Part shown: positions 45,658-57,478 of the stretch, in pieces | Layout of the letters: each line of letters begins with the position of its first letter | Position numbering within the stretch: position 1 is the first letter of the stretch | Translations under genes and position numbers: made by a program | The notes under the pieces: model-generated | Told to the model about the DNA's origin: nothing | The model's database searches: none | What the model saw: the letters and a program-made list of their open reading frames with translations, nothing else | Assembly: GCA_004794785.1 (NCBI GenBank) | Contig: SJOL01006415.1 | Location: 84,259 to 148,258, forward strand | DNA length: 64,000 bases | Source of the DNA: Opisthorchis felineus | Lineage: Eukaryota > Platyhelminthes > Trematoda > Opisthorchiida > Opisthorchiidae | Direction: 5' to 3'

Positions 45658-47937
45658 CTGAAACAAAGTTTGAGAATAAGTGGCCGGTGAGCTTTTTTGT
45701 TATGAATGATCGGGTTAGCGACTGAGGACTGTTACGAAAGGATTCTTCGAGACTTCCCGGAAAAGATACCGCAGTCTGTTGGACCAAAGGTTGTCCAACA
45801 GTTTATACCCTCAAAAGGAACGTGGTTTATCAGAAAATAATGTTTTCTAAATTGTGTTGTGTGAACTCATTTTTGGATGTGTAATCTGCCTATTGCGTAA
45901 TCTGGCCATACAAAAAACATGAGCAGTGTCAAAGCCTTCATTTTGGGGAACGATTAAACACAGTTATATTTCTGACCTGTTTAGTGCTATATAAGCAAAG
46001 GAGATTTTAAATAATCGTTTTCACACATCATTTTGTTGCTTTCATGTCGAACCAGCCGTTATTCTGATCACAGAAATTTGAGTGATTATCAGTGCACAAA
46101 GATTATCCTGATCTGACACGATTAAACTGTGGTTTGCCGAGTAGCCCTTTGTTCAGTGCTATGGCCGATTAAAACTCTGGAAAGCCAACTACGGATTTCG
46201 ACATTCTTGCGGTTCATCAGGTCTAACTTACTAGTTGCTTGAACGCCTATTTGTACGTATGTTGCAATAAACACTCATCCGCAATTAAGTTGGCTTTGAC
46301 AGGTAACTCAACTATAAATTATCTGAATCTTCAGTTTATGGAATTGTATTCCCTGTTTCAGATTCGGTCTCGCTCTAAACTCAGCGGACACGAGAGCCTC
46401 TGAGCAAATAGAATCTTGACTTCGGATTACACTACTGCTTGAATAGCAATAGTGAGGAAGTATGAAATTGGCTATCGCGTGTACCGAATTCCTCGGCAGC
46501 CCACTTCTTTATGTAAATCGTGATTCCGTTTGGATAGGCTGGGCAGCCGACCCTCGAATACAAATAATTACCATGGTAGCCATGTAAATTCTGCGCCTTA
46601 GGTAGTATACAACAAAATTAGCTTAAAAACTCAGTCCCGTCCTGGTTACCAAATAGATCGTAGAAACAACTGGCGTTTGGTGAAATCTGTACACAGTTGT
46701 GCTTAAACTTTCTAAATAAGGCTCTATTAAACAAGGTGGTACGAGAGGCGATTCCGATTATATAATATCCATGTGGAATAAATCCTTAACTCTCACCTGG
46801 TATATTCGTTTCGCTACTTGCTCGTACTGCATTGAAACAAATTCCAGAAGCTGCTTGGTAGAACCACGGGGTTCTACAGAAGATACTTGCGAACCAGATA
46901 GGCCTCCATGGAAACTCCAAGGTGTGCATTTTTTAGATGCTTAACGACGCTTACTGAATATCGTTTGAGAATGATTTTGGGAGAAGACTCAGAGTAAAAT
47001 GCATCTGTAGGACGAAAGGCACGAGCATTAAGAGATAACCTACTATCCAACAGACTTTTTGGTCCAAATCAACCCAGTAACCGCCTCAAAGAGACAGAAC
47101 CTTATTGCGGTGTGCCGGTTTGTGTACCCTATTGAACCATTGAGCTATGCTTGGTGTCCTTCTAGTATCCAGCCACTCGAACAACCATGGACGTCACAAA
47201 TAAAAATAATGTCATGCCACATCGGTCGTCACGCGATGTCATCAGCTGATTCGGCTTACTTGCTGCATACAGTAGGGCGGATAAGCGAAAACATACCACT
47301 GCTGACGGCGCCTCCTCCAATACTTTCTACCCTACCCCATCCCAAAGGGAATATTATCCCTGCAGGTCACAGCACTACGGCTGACCAATTTGTCCGCCTT
47401 GTATCAGGATCAGCTGCAGCTCCTATCAGTCTGTTTCAATGCGGACATTCATATTTATCCTGTTTGAGCGACTTTACAGTATCTCAGCTTTCAGGCTCTC
47501 TCCAGGCTACAGAGTAGTTCAGTAGCGAAGCTTGTGTACTCGCTTTCGAATGACTGATACTCTGGTTGCCCTAGAGAAACCTTGAAACTAGCTGCTTTTG
47601 GAAAATGCTGCAGCGTGTTGCTTAGTCAAGTACGTAAAAGAAGCCCCTTTCAGTGGCACCGCAACTACACAATGCGGCCCAATTCAGAAAGCCCTGGTCA
47701 GTTCAATCCAGAGTATGTTTCAAAATTCATTTACTTATCCGTTTAAAAACGGCGTCCGCCTGTTTGACATTCTGATGGCACGGAAGATGATTCCTTTTCT
47801 CCCCATACAAATAATACATAAAAACTAATATTATTTCAGATTATGGACTGTTTTTAGGTTTAGAGCCGCAAAGCATGGAATAAACTGGATATATGAAAAA
47901 ATGGAATCATTTACAAGCCAAAATATAAGGAACTTAC
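45658..47937 (-). other. Intron of the minus-strand gene
   Basis: GT...AG intron of 2.3 kb. A partial repeat A (46270-46310) is inside. Plus-strand open frames at 47059-47517 and 47598-47828 have no motif and look random. Confidence 0.65.
46270..46310 (+). repeat. Dispersed repeat A, partial copy
   Basis: ACACTCATCCGCAATTAAGT then TGGCTTTGACAGGTAACTCA is a diverged match to the start of the 32-kb copy. Confidence 0.45.
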
Positions 47938-48162
47938 CGTCGAGGAGTCGAGGTCAGGTAACCGTATTTCCATATTGTTCAATGGAGCAAACGAGAAACG
48001 CTGCAAAGGTGTTGTACTAGAGTAATCTTCATTCTGTGATGGTTTGGTTTTCCGGGGAATTTCTGGGAGCTGACGACGGTATTTTCGTTTTGGGCCGGGC
48101 CGATCTGGCCGGTTGATGGTCTGCTGAACTGGAGCGTCCGGTAAACTTGCCATCCATACTGG
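47938..48162 (-). CDS. Uncharacterised Ser/Pro-rich protein, exon with basic proline motif
   Basis: Minus-strand exon of 75 codons, phase 0 at both ends, acceptor GAATGCACCTGCAG|CCA and donor TCGACG|GTAAGT. The product runs PVWMASLPDAPVQQTINRPD, then a basic, proline-containing GPKRKYRRQLPEIPRKTKPS, then TTPLQRFSFAPLNNMEIRLP. The RRQLPEIPRK stretch looks like an SH3-type ligand; this is inference. The next upstream coding exon is at 48620. Confidence 0.82.
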
Positions 48163-48619
48163 CTGCAGGTGCATTCACGGGGGTAAGCATGTGCGTAAAG
48201 AAAATGGAGATTAAGTTAGTTGATCGACAATCCGTGTTAGCATAGGTTAGCTTAGAATTCGGAAAACATGTATGACACTACTGGTAAAAACAACATGAGA
48301 AGAATGTTGTCAAGAATGTCAACGCACACAGTAAAGCCGATACCAGTCTCCGTAAATAAACAGTACGTCTATTTCAATAAGGGCAAGTGAACAGTCATCC
48401 GTTCCCTCGCAGCCCGGTCCACCATGCCATGTTGGCTTAATGGATTGGGTGCCTGGAGTTGTAAAGAAGGAAGATCCCTCGCTGCATCATCTGAACCCTG
48501 GAGGATGTTGTGCTGTTTCGCTTCAATAGGGGCAAAGCGATTGTCCAATAGTTCGCTCATCATGAAAAATAATCCGCCAGGTGGAATATGAATTCCTATA
48601 CTCGATCTTGTATACTCAC

Positions 48620-49052
48620 CCGCGGAAGGTCACAGAGTTTGTCAATGTCCGCAGCGGCATATTGACCGAAGTCGGGAGGTTTTGCTAGTGCGTAATCACG
48701 TGGTACGCTACTGTAGACGGTGTAGTCCGAGACATCTAGAGGCTGGCGACGTCTGCGCAAACTCCTATCGTTCAACGTCCCAGGGTAAACATTGGGTCGG
48801 AGAATGGCCGCACCAATAGACGGAGCTGGGCTTGGTGTATCTCCACGGGTGTAGAACGAAAGACCATCGGTAGAACTTCCCTCGGACGCTGTTACACTTG
48901 GCTCCGACCGTTGTGTTGATCGGCGATCCTCCTCAAAACTACCCGTTTCTTGTACGAATGGTAACTTTGAGACACTCGAGGATCGGAACACTGGCGCCCC
49001 CATAATGTGATTATCTTCTTTTCTGCGACTGTTCACCGGCACCTCGGTTGGT
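48620..49052 (-). CDS. Uncharacterised Ser/Pro-rich protein, largest exon
   Basis: Minus-strand exon of 433 bases. The acceptor TTTTTTTTCTATAATTCAG|A is strong and enters with the third base of a codon, exactly what the upstream exon (ending in CG) needs to make Arg; the donor CCGCGG|GTGAGT leaves phase 0. The product has PTEVPVNSRRKEDNHIMGAP, a Ser-rich FRSSSVSKLPFVQETGSFEE, TASEGSSTDGLSFYTRGDTP, RSLRRRRQPLDVSDYTVYSS and AKPPDFGQYAAADIDKLCDL. No domain is recognised. The phase agreement of five independent junctions is the main support that this is one gene. Confidence 0.85.
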
Positions 49053-50282
49053 CTGAATTATAGAAAAAAAAGAGACGACAGGAACATACAAGAAAACAGT
49101 GACTGCTGTCATGCGCTTGACGAATCATCGGCAACCACGTGATGATCACGTGAAGTTCAAGATACAAAATGTGGCCTTGGACATTACGGGCTCCCGACTG
49201 CAGTCAAATTCCACCGGTCATTTTAGGAATGTCAATCCAAGTGAACTGAATAGGACACACGCATGCATCGGAAAGTCAAAACTCTGGAAGAACGACAAAA
49301 TCTACCACCCCAATACGACCACATGCGGTTGATTCTGGCCACGGTACATCTCAGCAACAAACCGATGTCAGTATATGGGACGCATCATGGATTAGGTGTC
49401 ATTTGCTTGGAGTTTCAATTTCTGTTTTCTAAAAAGTCAGTAAGATCTACTAATGGACAACACTCCGAAGCAACGGTCGTTTGGATATGGTCATATCTTA
49501 CTAAATGTGGACTGTTTGTAGTCCATAACAGAAATTTTACCTTGAAATTGCAGCAAAGCCGTATCTATCGTTCAGTCCATCCGCGACGACGTCGCCCTGT
49601 CTCAGCAACGGGAGGTTGATAAAGAGGGGCTATCAGGGTCTGTTTGCCCTCAAAGGTACGTGCAAGCCCTCACCATCAGATTCAGCGACAATGGCCGCAA
49701 TCCATCTATTTCAGTTTCACCTACTGTATTTTTGATACGTCATCTGGGTAAATTACCCCAGAAGAACCCAGCTACAAATATATATATACAAATATCGATA
49801 AATTCCACTCATTTCCCTCAACATGCTGTCCGCCACTGAAAAATTCCGTTAAACTGAGACAACAGCTCATAAACTTTTGGTCGCAAACTGCGGCTTTAAC
49901 TTGGAAATTATGGGATACTGGTTATACTAAATAAAGAAGATTGAATTCTCTATTTACATTGCATGAACCTGACACATGATGCATGGTATCCTAAGCCTGA
50001 AGGTCAAAATATGTTGCAATCGAAACTGCCACAGTTAGTTGTATCCACACTATTCTTCTGGTGCTCTCTCCAGTCTGCGAAGTGCAACAACAAGGGTGAA
50101 ATCATGTAGACATATTGCAAACATGTCAAGATTATAGGTCGCGGAGCAGTTTTCTCCCATTTTTGGTTGCGTGTAGAGACACACAGCTCCAGTAACAGAT
50201 CAGATGCAGTGAGCAAAAGATACACAGTCCAGAATTAAATGTACATGCCCGAGATTACACTCGTCCTTTCAGGAGTGAGACC

Positions 50283-50312
50283 TTCAGAGAGAGGGAGAGA
50301 GAGACAGGGTGA
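50283..50312 (+). repeat. GA-rich simple repeat
   Basis: Short imperfect (GA)n run, AGAGAGAGGGAGAGAGAGACAG. A similar one is at 51279-51298. Confidence 0.85.
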
Positions 50313-53300
50313 TCACTCGGGGATGCCAAATACCTTCTTTTCCTATGGTGATCGTCCTTGATAGGGATTACTGTCTCAACTCAGGATCAGTGGTAACAGA
50401 TACCATGGCCAAGATGTCTAATGCAGAAAGTCGAGCATGAGTGTACGTGGTCAGCGAGGGGATTTAATCGAGCGAACCAACATCAGACACCTCCGTGGTA
50501 TCCAAGTATACCGTTTGATACCTATAAAACCGGCAGTTCAACCTAATTTGTCGTCTGAGCCGGCAGAGTCCATACAGTTGTATGCGAAATAATATTTTAA
50601 GGCAATTCAGAATATTCCACATGGTCCCACTCTGGACGAAAATCATTTGTTGTAACAATTTTTATCCTTGAAAGACAAATTTCATAATACAAGTCACGAT
50701 TCTTCCTCATAATTGTAGCAGTTCTTGTTCCTTTTTAGAAAACTTCTTGAGCGAGATCAGTGATAACCACTGTGTGGATGAATCATCCCTAAGGTAGACT
50801 AAGTGAGTCGTACATCATCCTATGAATCACCACACATGAAGAATTTCAAACCCGGAACAACCAGCAAAATCGTGTTGGATTACTATAGCTTAGTCAATAA
50901 GACGGTCGATAAAAGAATATCCGTGTTGTACGATGTACAACAGCTCATCTGGTTACGCTAGCACTAGAAATTGCATTGTCATACTTATCTGCGTTCACCC
51001 GAGTCAAAAATAATTGACTAAAGTGATATTGTAGCCGCACTGGTCCTGTGTCTCAAGTGAGGTCGACACCCTCATTTAGAAAGCAGTTTCTTAGTTGTCC
51101 GTGGCGATGCTGCTCAGTTGACTAGAAGAAACTGGATCTGTTTGTCCATTCATGCTGTTTGCAAGTTACAAATCACCGGCAATTCTTTTGCCGGACAAGA
51201 GGTTTCAGACGCGTTACTTAGGCGCTGTGCAATACAATCACGTAGTCATCAATTTCAGAATGAAAGCCGCCCACCTAGAGAGAGAGACAGAGACAGCGAA
51301 CTCCACTTTCGAAATATATCACTAGAATGTCACGTGCAACCAGTCTTACTCAGACCCCGTTTCATTAAGTTTGTTGAATGACTGGTGAATTTCTTGCAAA
51401 CTGGCGTTTCGTCTCCTACCGGAACGCCACAGCAAACGATGTAAGTAAGTTATGGAGTTGGCCGAATTCAGGGGCAGGCTGAAAAACAATACGTAAGATT
51501 TCCTTCAACCAGCAGCAAGAACGAGGAAAGGGATCGTAGTGGCAGCATACACGCCGAGTGCAGAAAAGATTCGGGGAACGCGGGAGTTTCAGGGACACAA
51601 CTTAAGGTTCACGCCATAGCAACCGATTTCCAGGTGGTCGAAATTGATAAGCACTCCAGTGTAAACAAAAGAGGGAGCGTAGAACCGACAACTATGTGGA
51701 GAGGGTTTTTAGATCAACCGCTTGTTGTTATCAGTAAGGAGAAGTTATTAACAGAAGTTGTTTGGATTCCGAGCACGAAGCTGAAACCGACCGAAATCCA
51801 CATACTCTCTCCCAGCTCTTAAGTAAACTGTCGTAGGATTTAATACCCCACACGAATTAACCAAACTGGTAGATGAAAACCTACAGAAATCAGTGACTGA
51901 AATGGATCAGGTTGGAGGAAGAAGACCCTAAAACCCGACCCATATTCATGCGATTATTCCCAACCAAAACCATCGGTTGTAGGGCTCAGCAACCCACACG
52001 AAGTAACAGCAGCGCTTGACCGTAATTCCAAATTCAATTAGCATTGCGGTTGAAGGAAATCTCGCCGACCGGTTCTACATCTTCTGTAAAATACGACTAA
52101 TTTGGTAACCCACCCACCTAGCCTGACAAAACTTCTCTATCCAAATCGAAACACTGGTCAGCAATTAAATAAACTATTATAACGCTCGACGGAATCAGCT
52201 AACAGTGTTCAGTTACCCGTTAACAGCAAGCTAACCTGAAAAGGAGTGTTTATCTGTGTATAGCCCAGCGGTTGTTTGTCAATCTATTTTAAAAGGATGA
52301 CTTGTCGACTGGTCCCAGGCCTCTTATAGTTGGATTCTAGCGATGTGACCTTCTGAATTCGATTTGTCAACCAAATACAGTGAAGGGACAAAGCAAACAA
52401 GACATTATATGCAATTAGCATGACCAGCCTAGACGAACAAAGGGGATGCATCAGTTAATAGTGACCACATAATTATTGTGGGGATTCGGGGATAAGCAAC
52501 GCGTTCGCGCACAACACCAGGTACATGTCAGATTAGGTCTGACCTTTAGGTGTAGCCAGCTGCGAAGTGGTTTGTCAAGGCTTGAAGTCTGGATTTTTGT
52601 CAACCAACCAGCTGCAGATGCATTGGCCGGATTACACCCAAGCCACGTTCTTTCAGTACTTTGGCAACACTGAGTCGCCCAGGCACCCCAATGATTCAAA
52701 ACCAATCAGGATAAGAAAGACCGAACTTGCGACGAATCCACACACGGTAGTCTACGGATGGTTAAATGAAAAGTAACATTCTAGCAAATCAAATTTCAAT
52801 TGGCTCAGTCCATCCCAATTAACTAGACCCCAGCACGAACCGATAACAGCGAGCATAAAAGCTAACCATTGTCAAATACCCTGCTACTGCATAGATATTT
52901 CAGTCGCAGTTCACAATCAGTTGTTCCTCCGATTTTAGTTAAATCAACCGAACTTTTCCAGTCGTATTCCCAGGAGTATGTATTCATAATTCCGCAGTTG
53001 TTGGAAGTATATTGTGTTTAGTGTATCCTGGTTGTTGGATGCACCTATATCATACGATCAATCATGCACTGGATTCGACGTTATTCAAGAAACCTCAGGA
53101 AGTGCACAACAAAACAATTCAAACGAGGTACTTAACATTCCGTGCTGTGGGACGGGGTCACAAGGACTCAAAAGACAAAAATCTGGACGGAATTACAGAT
53201 AGAGTCAGCTCCTGAGCCCGAGGACAGGCCACGGTGCATCAGGTAAGCCAAACACAATGCATCTCCCAGGGAACGACATTATGTAGAAACCGCAAGAATT

Positions 53301-53344
53301 GCACTAAAATGTGTCTTACTGGGGATCGCCAACAGTACGCATCT

Positions 53345-53400
53345 TACGAGTGGCCCCTTCTAGCCGGGAGGTCGTAGGTTCGAGATTCCCTGGGGTTTCG
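53345..53400 (+). repeat. tRNA-like 3' half
   Basis: CTAGCCGGGAGGTCGTAGGTT followed by CGAGATTCC contains a B-box (GGTTCGAGATTCC) and part of a T-arm. The upstream part is not tRNA-like, so this is a SINE remnant. Confidence 0.4.
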
Positions 53401-54450
53401 TGAGATGCGTGCTGCTGATAATTTCCAACAAGGGTGAAACGGCTGTGCAGTGTTTCTCCGTAGCTATTCAGCACATATTGATTTCACTTACAGGACGAAC
53501 TCCAGTGAAAATTCTCAAATATCCTCACACTATCAATATGCGTTACAATTTTCCGTGCGTAATGGATAGGTACGGCAAGCAGAACAATTGACACTCAGTC
53601 TGAAGTGCAGTTTTTGCGTCATTCACGAGAATGGTGTTGGCGAGTGGAGGAGAATAAAAGTTCAACCGTGTCTATGATGAAGCTCTAATGGTCTTTACTC
53701 TGGGTTATCCTAAAGAAGAAGGGATTTCAAAGAACTTTCCCGTGGAGAAAGTCAGAAGCAAAAAATGGTGCTTAGTCAGTAGAAAGGCATTATTCGGTAC
53801 ACCTTATACGAAGAGGTGGCTACAAAGCTAATTTTGAAAATTATTGCATTCTGTTTTTGATACGTGCTAGAAGTACCCAATAATGAACCATCTTCCCATT
53901 TAGATCTCAAAGAATGAGATGTCTCAATGGTTTCGTATTTACACCTAGGCGTTATTACCTATTGGAAGGTGTAATAGAACGTGTGAATATCTTCGAAGGT
54001 GGGGTCCGTCAGCATTTTATAAATTATGGATGAAATAAGAAAAACAGTCAACAGCGTCCCCAACCTCTCCGCGGAAATAATTTAAACTAAAAGTTTGAGC
54101 TTCAGACTAAGTTTGCGTTTGATTGTCAACAGGTAAAGATACCTCACGGGGCTAACAAAGCCTCCACTCTAGTGGGCGATTTGCAGCCTCGTCTGGTGTG
54201 GGCATACGAGCTTCATAAAATTGCAATCCAAAGCGTTTTTAACGATGTAAATGCCGTCTGCCATGCCAATTCAGATAGTTCCATCCAGCCGATATGTTCA
54301 TGTACAGAATATGTGCTTCCGTCCGCGCAAGTCAGATAAACACTCGGGAGTTTGTTAGCCCAGATGGACCGGACAGAAAACAGTCTTTTCTCCCCACCCA
54401 AAGGTTTTAGGTAGATAAATGGATATCGGAATTGTTCACCATTCACTCAC

Positions 54451-54587
54451 CGTGAAGCCACGGTTGAAGTAAGACGATCTGCGGAGGTAGACCATTCTTC
54501 CATTCCAGTATCAGTTGGTTGATGGGCAGTGGAGGGAACCGACATATAAACTGGCTCAGCCGGTTTCGACAGGGTTGAGAAGTTCTG
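54451..54587 (-). CDS. Uncharacterised Ser/Pro-rich protein, exon
   Basis: Minus-strand exon of 137 bases. The acceptor TTTGTTTGGTTTCAGCAG has two usable AGs in tandem (exon start 54587 or 54584); the donor CTTCACG|GTGAGT leaves two bases. The product is QNFSTLSKPAEPVYMSVPST, AHQPTDTGMEEWSTSADRLT, STVAS, in phase with exons on both sides. Thr/Ser-rich, no domain. A run of frame-compatible neighbours and two consensus splice sites support it despite its small size. Confidence 0.82.
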
Positions 54588-54664
54588 CTGAAACCAAACA
54601 AACAAACTGGCTGTTGATATGATAAGGATGAGTTGAACGTGAAAGGGTACAATTCAAAACAACT

Positions 54665-55070
54665 AGCGTACTTGACCCGGATTTATGTCGCTTTTAGAGG
54701 ACACGTTTGCGGCTATTCTGAAAATCAAGTCGACCCAGAAAATCCACAGTATGTGCCTTTACGAAAGTCATGTTGATTGCAAGTGTGTTCCATACAAAGT
54801 TGTCGTACACGTGGAACGAATAACGGAACATCTAAACACATTATGTCCCAGCATCAAATTCATTATCGGGTCAGAGCAATGGTCAAGTTGATTTCTTGGA
54901 CATCCTTCTAAACAGAGTCAGGTGGCTCTATTGCCGGTGGTATCAACCAAAAAATAACCAATATGGGACTATACATGAATTTTAGGACTTTTGCTTCTTT
55001 CATGTGCTATAACAGGCCCATAGTGCGCACATTTCTCACGAGCGCATTCCCTTGAAATTGAGGCCCAGTG
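54665..55070 (+). mobile_element. Penelope-like element RT fragment, C-terminal part
   Basis: Plus-strand frames: SLLEDTFAAI at 54688 (PLE active site is usually YxDDTF; here EDTF), VERITEHLNTLCPSIKFIIG at 54810-54868 (family 'LN..HP.IKFT.E.E'), then, after a shift, VDFLDILLNRVRW at about 54890-54930 (family 'L.FLD..+.R') and FRTFASFMCYNRPIVRTFLT near 54982-55040 (family 'H..SF.P..YK...V..L..R'). This is the right order for a PLE. It lies in an intron of the minus-strand gene, in antisense. The 3' GIY-YIG endonuclease was not found. Confidence 0.55.
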
Positions 55071-55079
55071 GGGACAGAG

Positions 55080-57157
55080 AGGATACTACATTATTTTGTA
55101 ATTTCACTGCGGCCCTGCCGGGGACAGAGAAAACTCCAGAATAGAGAAGATGGTATAGATGTGCTCAGATTTCAGAAGACTGCTGAGTACGGTGCAGCAC
55201 ACTTCCCTGCAGCTGGCCAGAAAAACAAGAATAAGGTTGCCACCCGTGGTGGATAATTTGGCACCGACGTCTAATATGGTTCAGAAGTGGTCTGCGCAAG
55301 CCCGACAGTGGGATAACACAGTTACAAAACAAATCACACAACCTGATTACTAGCGAATAGCCAGAGTGTATCTAACTCGTCGATCCTCAAGAAAGGCCGG
55401 AGAAATTATCACAAGGCGGTGTTTTCCGTGCTGAGGTTACCGGATTCCGCGCTAGAATAATTTTTAGCGCCGTAAATCCGCGCACTCCGGGTGTTTTCAA
55501 GCTTGAATATTTCGCTTATTGTGTTTAACTTACTACTTTGCTGATCAGTAATTTTCCATATTTCCAAAGCTTTTGTTCCCACAAAGCAACACAGATTTTA
55601 AACGGGCTAATAAAATCAGGCGAATCAGGCAAAACTCCAACAACCAATCAGGTTAGGGATATCAAGGTCTTTTGAAACTATATAGACGCAAGTACAGGTG
55701 GAGGAAATGCGTACCTAATCGCTCATTGACTGAGTCTCCTCGTAAGGGGCACACCAATTACCAAGCTAGGCGTACAGATCAACTACCACCTGATCAGCCA
55801 GTGAATGCAGTCAAACTAGAAATATTACGAGACACGTTTACACACGCATTTTATATTGAAGCAATAAAATCCCTGGTTTTTTGGTAGTTCAGTGAGGACT
55901 AGGAGAGGACAAGCATAACAGTAGATGGGTGATCATATTTCAGAAGGAAAAAACAACCTGTATCTTGCGTAGCCTTCACAGCCATATAGCCATCTTGAAT
56001 AAGATATTGTTGCAATTCTTTGAAGAAGCGCACGGACAGAGTAGCGCAGTCTGTGAGGTGCCATAATTTCATCTATCGAGCATGATGCCACTCCCTAGGG
56101 AAACATTCTATGTATCACAAGCCTTGTTGATCCAATGATACTGTTAGATTCAAGCGGGGTTTCCGAGGCGTAGATGGTAAAATGCTGAAAGATATTTACC
56201 ACATTTCGCTGCTCGCGGTAGCAGAGTTTCCGATGGGCATAACAGTAGGGTGGGGAAAAGGTAGGGCGCCTTTGAGCGGGGCAGCATAACCATCGAGTGC
56301 TGAAGAGGAGCGGACTCTTAATTTCAAGGTGCCGCGTCAGCAAATCACAGGTTTCAGAGTGGGCCCAGGGGAGGATGATTAGATAAACAGTTTGCGACGA
56401 TTAACTACCCAAGGACGAATGACAATTAGCGACCCATGCACCTTAGCTCAGGTAGACCGCAATGTCAGTTCACTTCGCCAAACGTTTTTGAAGTCATGTA
56501 GGGCAGTGACAAATAACCGTGCTCACATGTGACATTTTCCGCGGTGTTCACTAAAGTATTCGTCAATCCATGTTGGCCTGTTTAAATTTATTTTCCGCTA
56601 TTTTTCTGTCAACTGTCCGCGAAATTCCACTCTGTGCGGACGAAATGTGCCCCCTGTCGAAAATTACCCACTTATGAGGTTCACATCTTTCCCGGGTTTT
56701 ATGGTAGATATTTAACTGGTTCCCGAGCAGTTTCTTATTAATAGAGCCCTAAATCATAACTAGAGTTCAAAGAAAGTGACTTTTGCGAATTTTATTCCTG
56801 GGAGGGAATAAACGATTCCTTTTCATCATACTGTTTCAAGTCATTTCCGTTCTCATATATACGAGTTTGTTGCAATTGAATGTTATCTGTTTAAGCTTAA
56901 CCATGGTTCCTGAGCAATGAAACAGTCGCATATCATTGAAGAGGACTGATTCTGACAAGCATGCACCTACCAGAACGGGTGGTAGAAGAGCATGGAAATT
57001 CGGATGTTGTCCGGTTGTGACAGAGTCCAGTAAAAATAAGTGAGGTATAAGGTAAGAATACGGTCAACGTCACGGAGGTGGAAAACATCCAGTAAATTCC
57101 ACCAGAAGGGACTGGTTCTTACGGAATGCCCCTGTATGGTAATTAGGTTCAACTTAC
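55080..57157 (-). other. Remainder of the intron between exons at 57158 and 54587
   Basis: Nothing could be supported here beyond the Penelope-like fragment at its lower end. Frames such as 55672-55887 and 56095-56343 have no motif. Confidence 0.4.
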
Positions 57158-57478
57158 TGTTGACTGTAAGCCTTTCGCTGTACCACGGTCATCTAGTGAA
57201 GGGGCAGAAGGTTTTGCCCCGGCCACAGGCAACATCCGCCGCTGTATACCCGACTTAGCTGTTAGAATGTGATTTGTTTGCTCCGCATCCTCTTTGTGTT
57301 CATGACGAGTAGTTTCACCGAACCTGTCCTTCTCCGGAGCGGTTGGGGACGCAGAGGACCTTCGCGAGGAAGCTTGTTCAAGGTCGTGAGGACTGAGAGT
57401 TCTGGACACGCTAGATTGACGTCTGGAACTGCCGACGCGTTGGAAGACCTGCATCATCGAACCCAGTAGACCGGAGTG
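57158..57478 (-). CDS. Uncharacterised Ser/Arg-rich protein, exon
   Basis: Minus-strand exon of 107 codons, phase 0 at both ends, acceptor CCTCCTTTTTGTATACAG|CAC and donor TCAACA|GTAAGT. Product: SGLLGSMMQVFQRVGSSRRQ, SSVSRTLSPHDLEQASSRRS, SASPTAPEKDRFGETTRHEH, then HILTAKSGIQRRMLPVAGAK and PSAPSLDDRG. Clusters of RRxSS and SPT/SP sites suggest regulation by basophilic and proline-directed kinases; this is inference. The first 15 residues are hydrophobic enough for a short amphipathic helix. No family is recognised. Confidence 0.83.

Larger units (their letters stand above)
49053..54450 (-). other. Long intron of the minus-strand gene
   Basis: GT...AG intron of 5.4 kb. It holds GA-rich patches (50283-50312 and 51279-51298) and a tRNA-like B-box (53385). 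Open frames here, on either strand, show no motif or compatible splice sites except the weak case discussed under rejected items. Confidence 0.6.

Noticed and set aside
47938..48162. RIM-like or calcium-channel-like identity suggested by RRQLPEIP
   Set aside because: A single short basic-proline motif; no C2, PDZ or channel sequence is present in any exon.
48369..48563. Minus-strand 64-codon frame between two exons of the Ser/Pro-rich gene
   Set aside because: Reading frame is incompatible with phase 0 on both sides at its obvious AG, and no good donor closes it; the direct join 48620 to 48162 works without it.
53492..53591. Possible phase 1 terminal exon for the NPH3-like gene (acceptor TTTCACTTACAG, 33 residues and stop)
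   Set aside because: Lies 15 kb away inside an intron of the opposing gene; nothing beyond the phase supports it.
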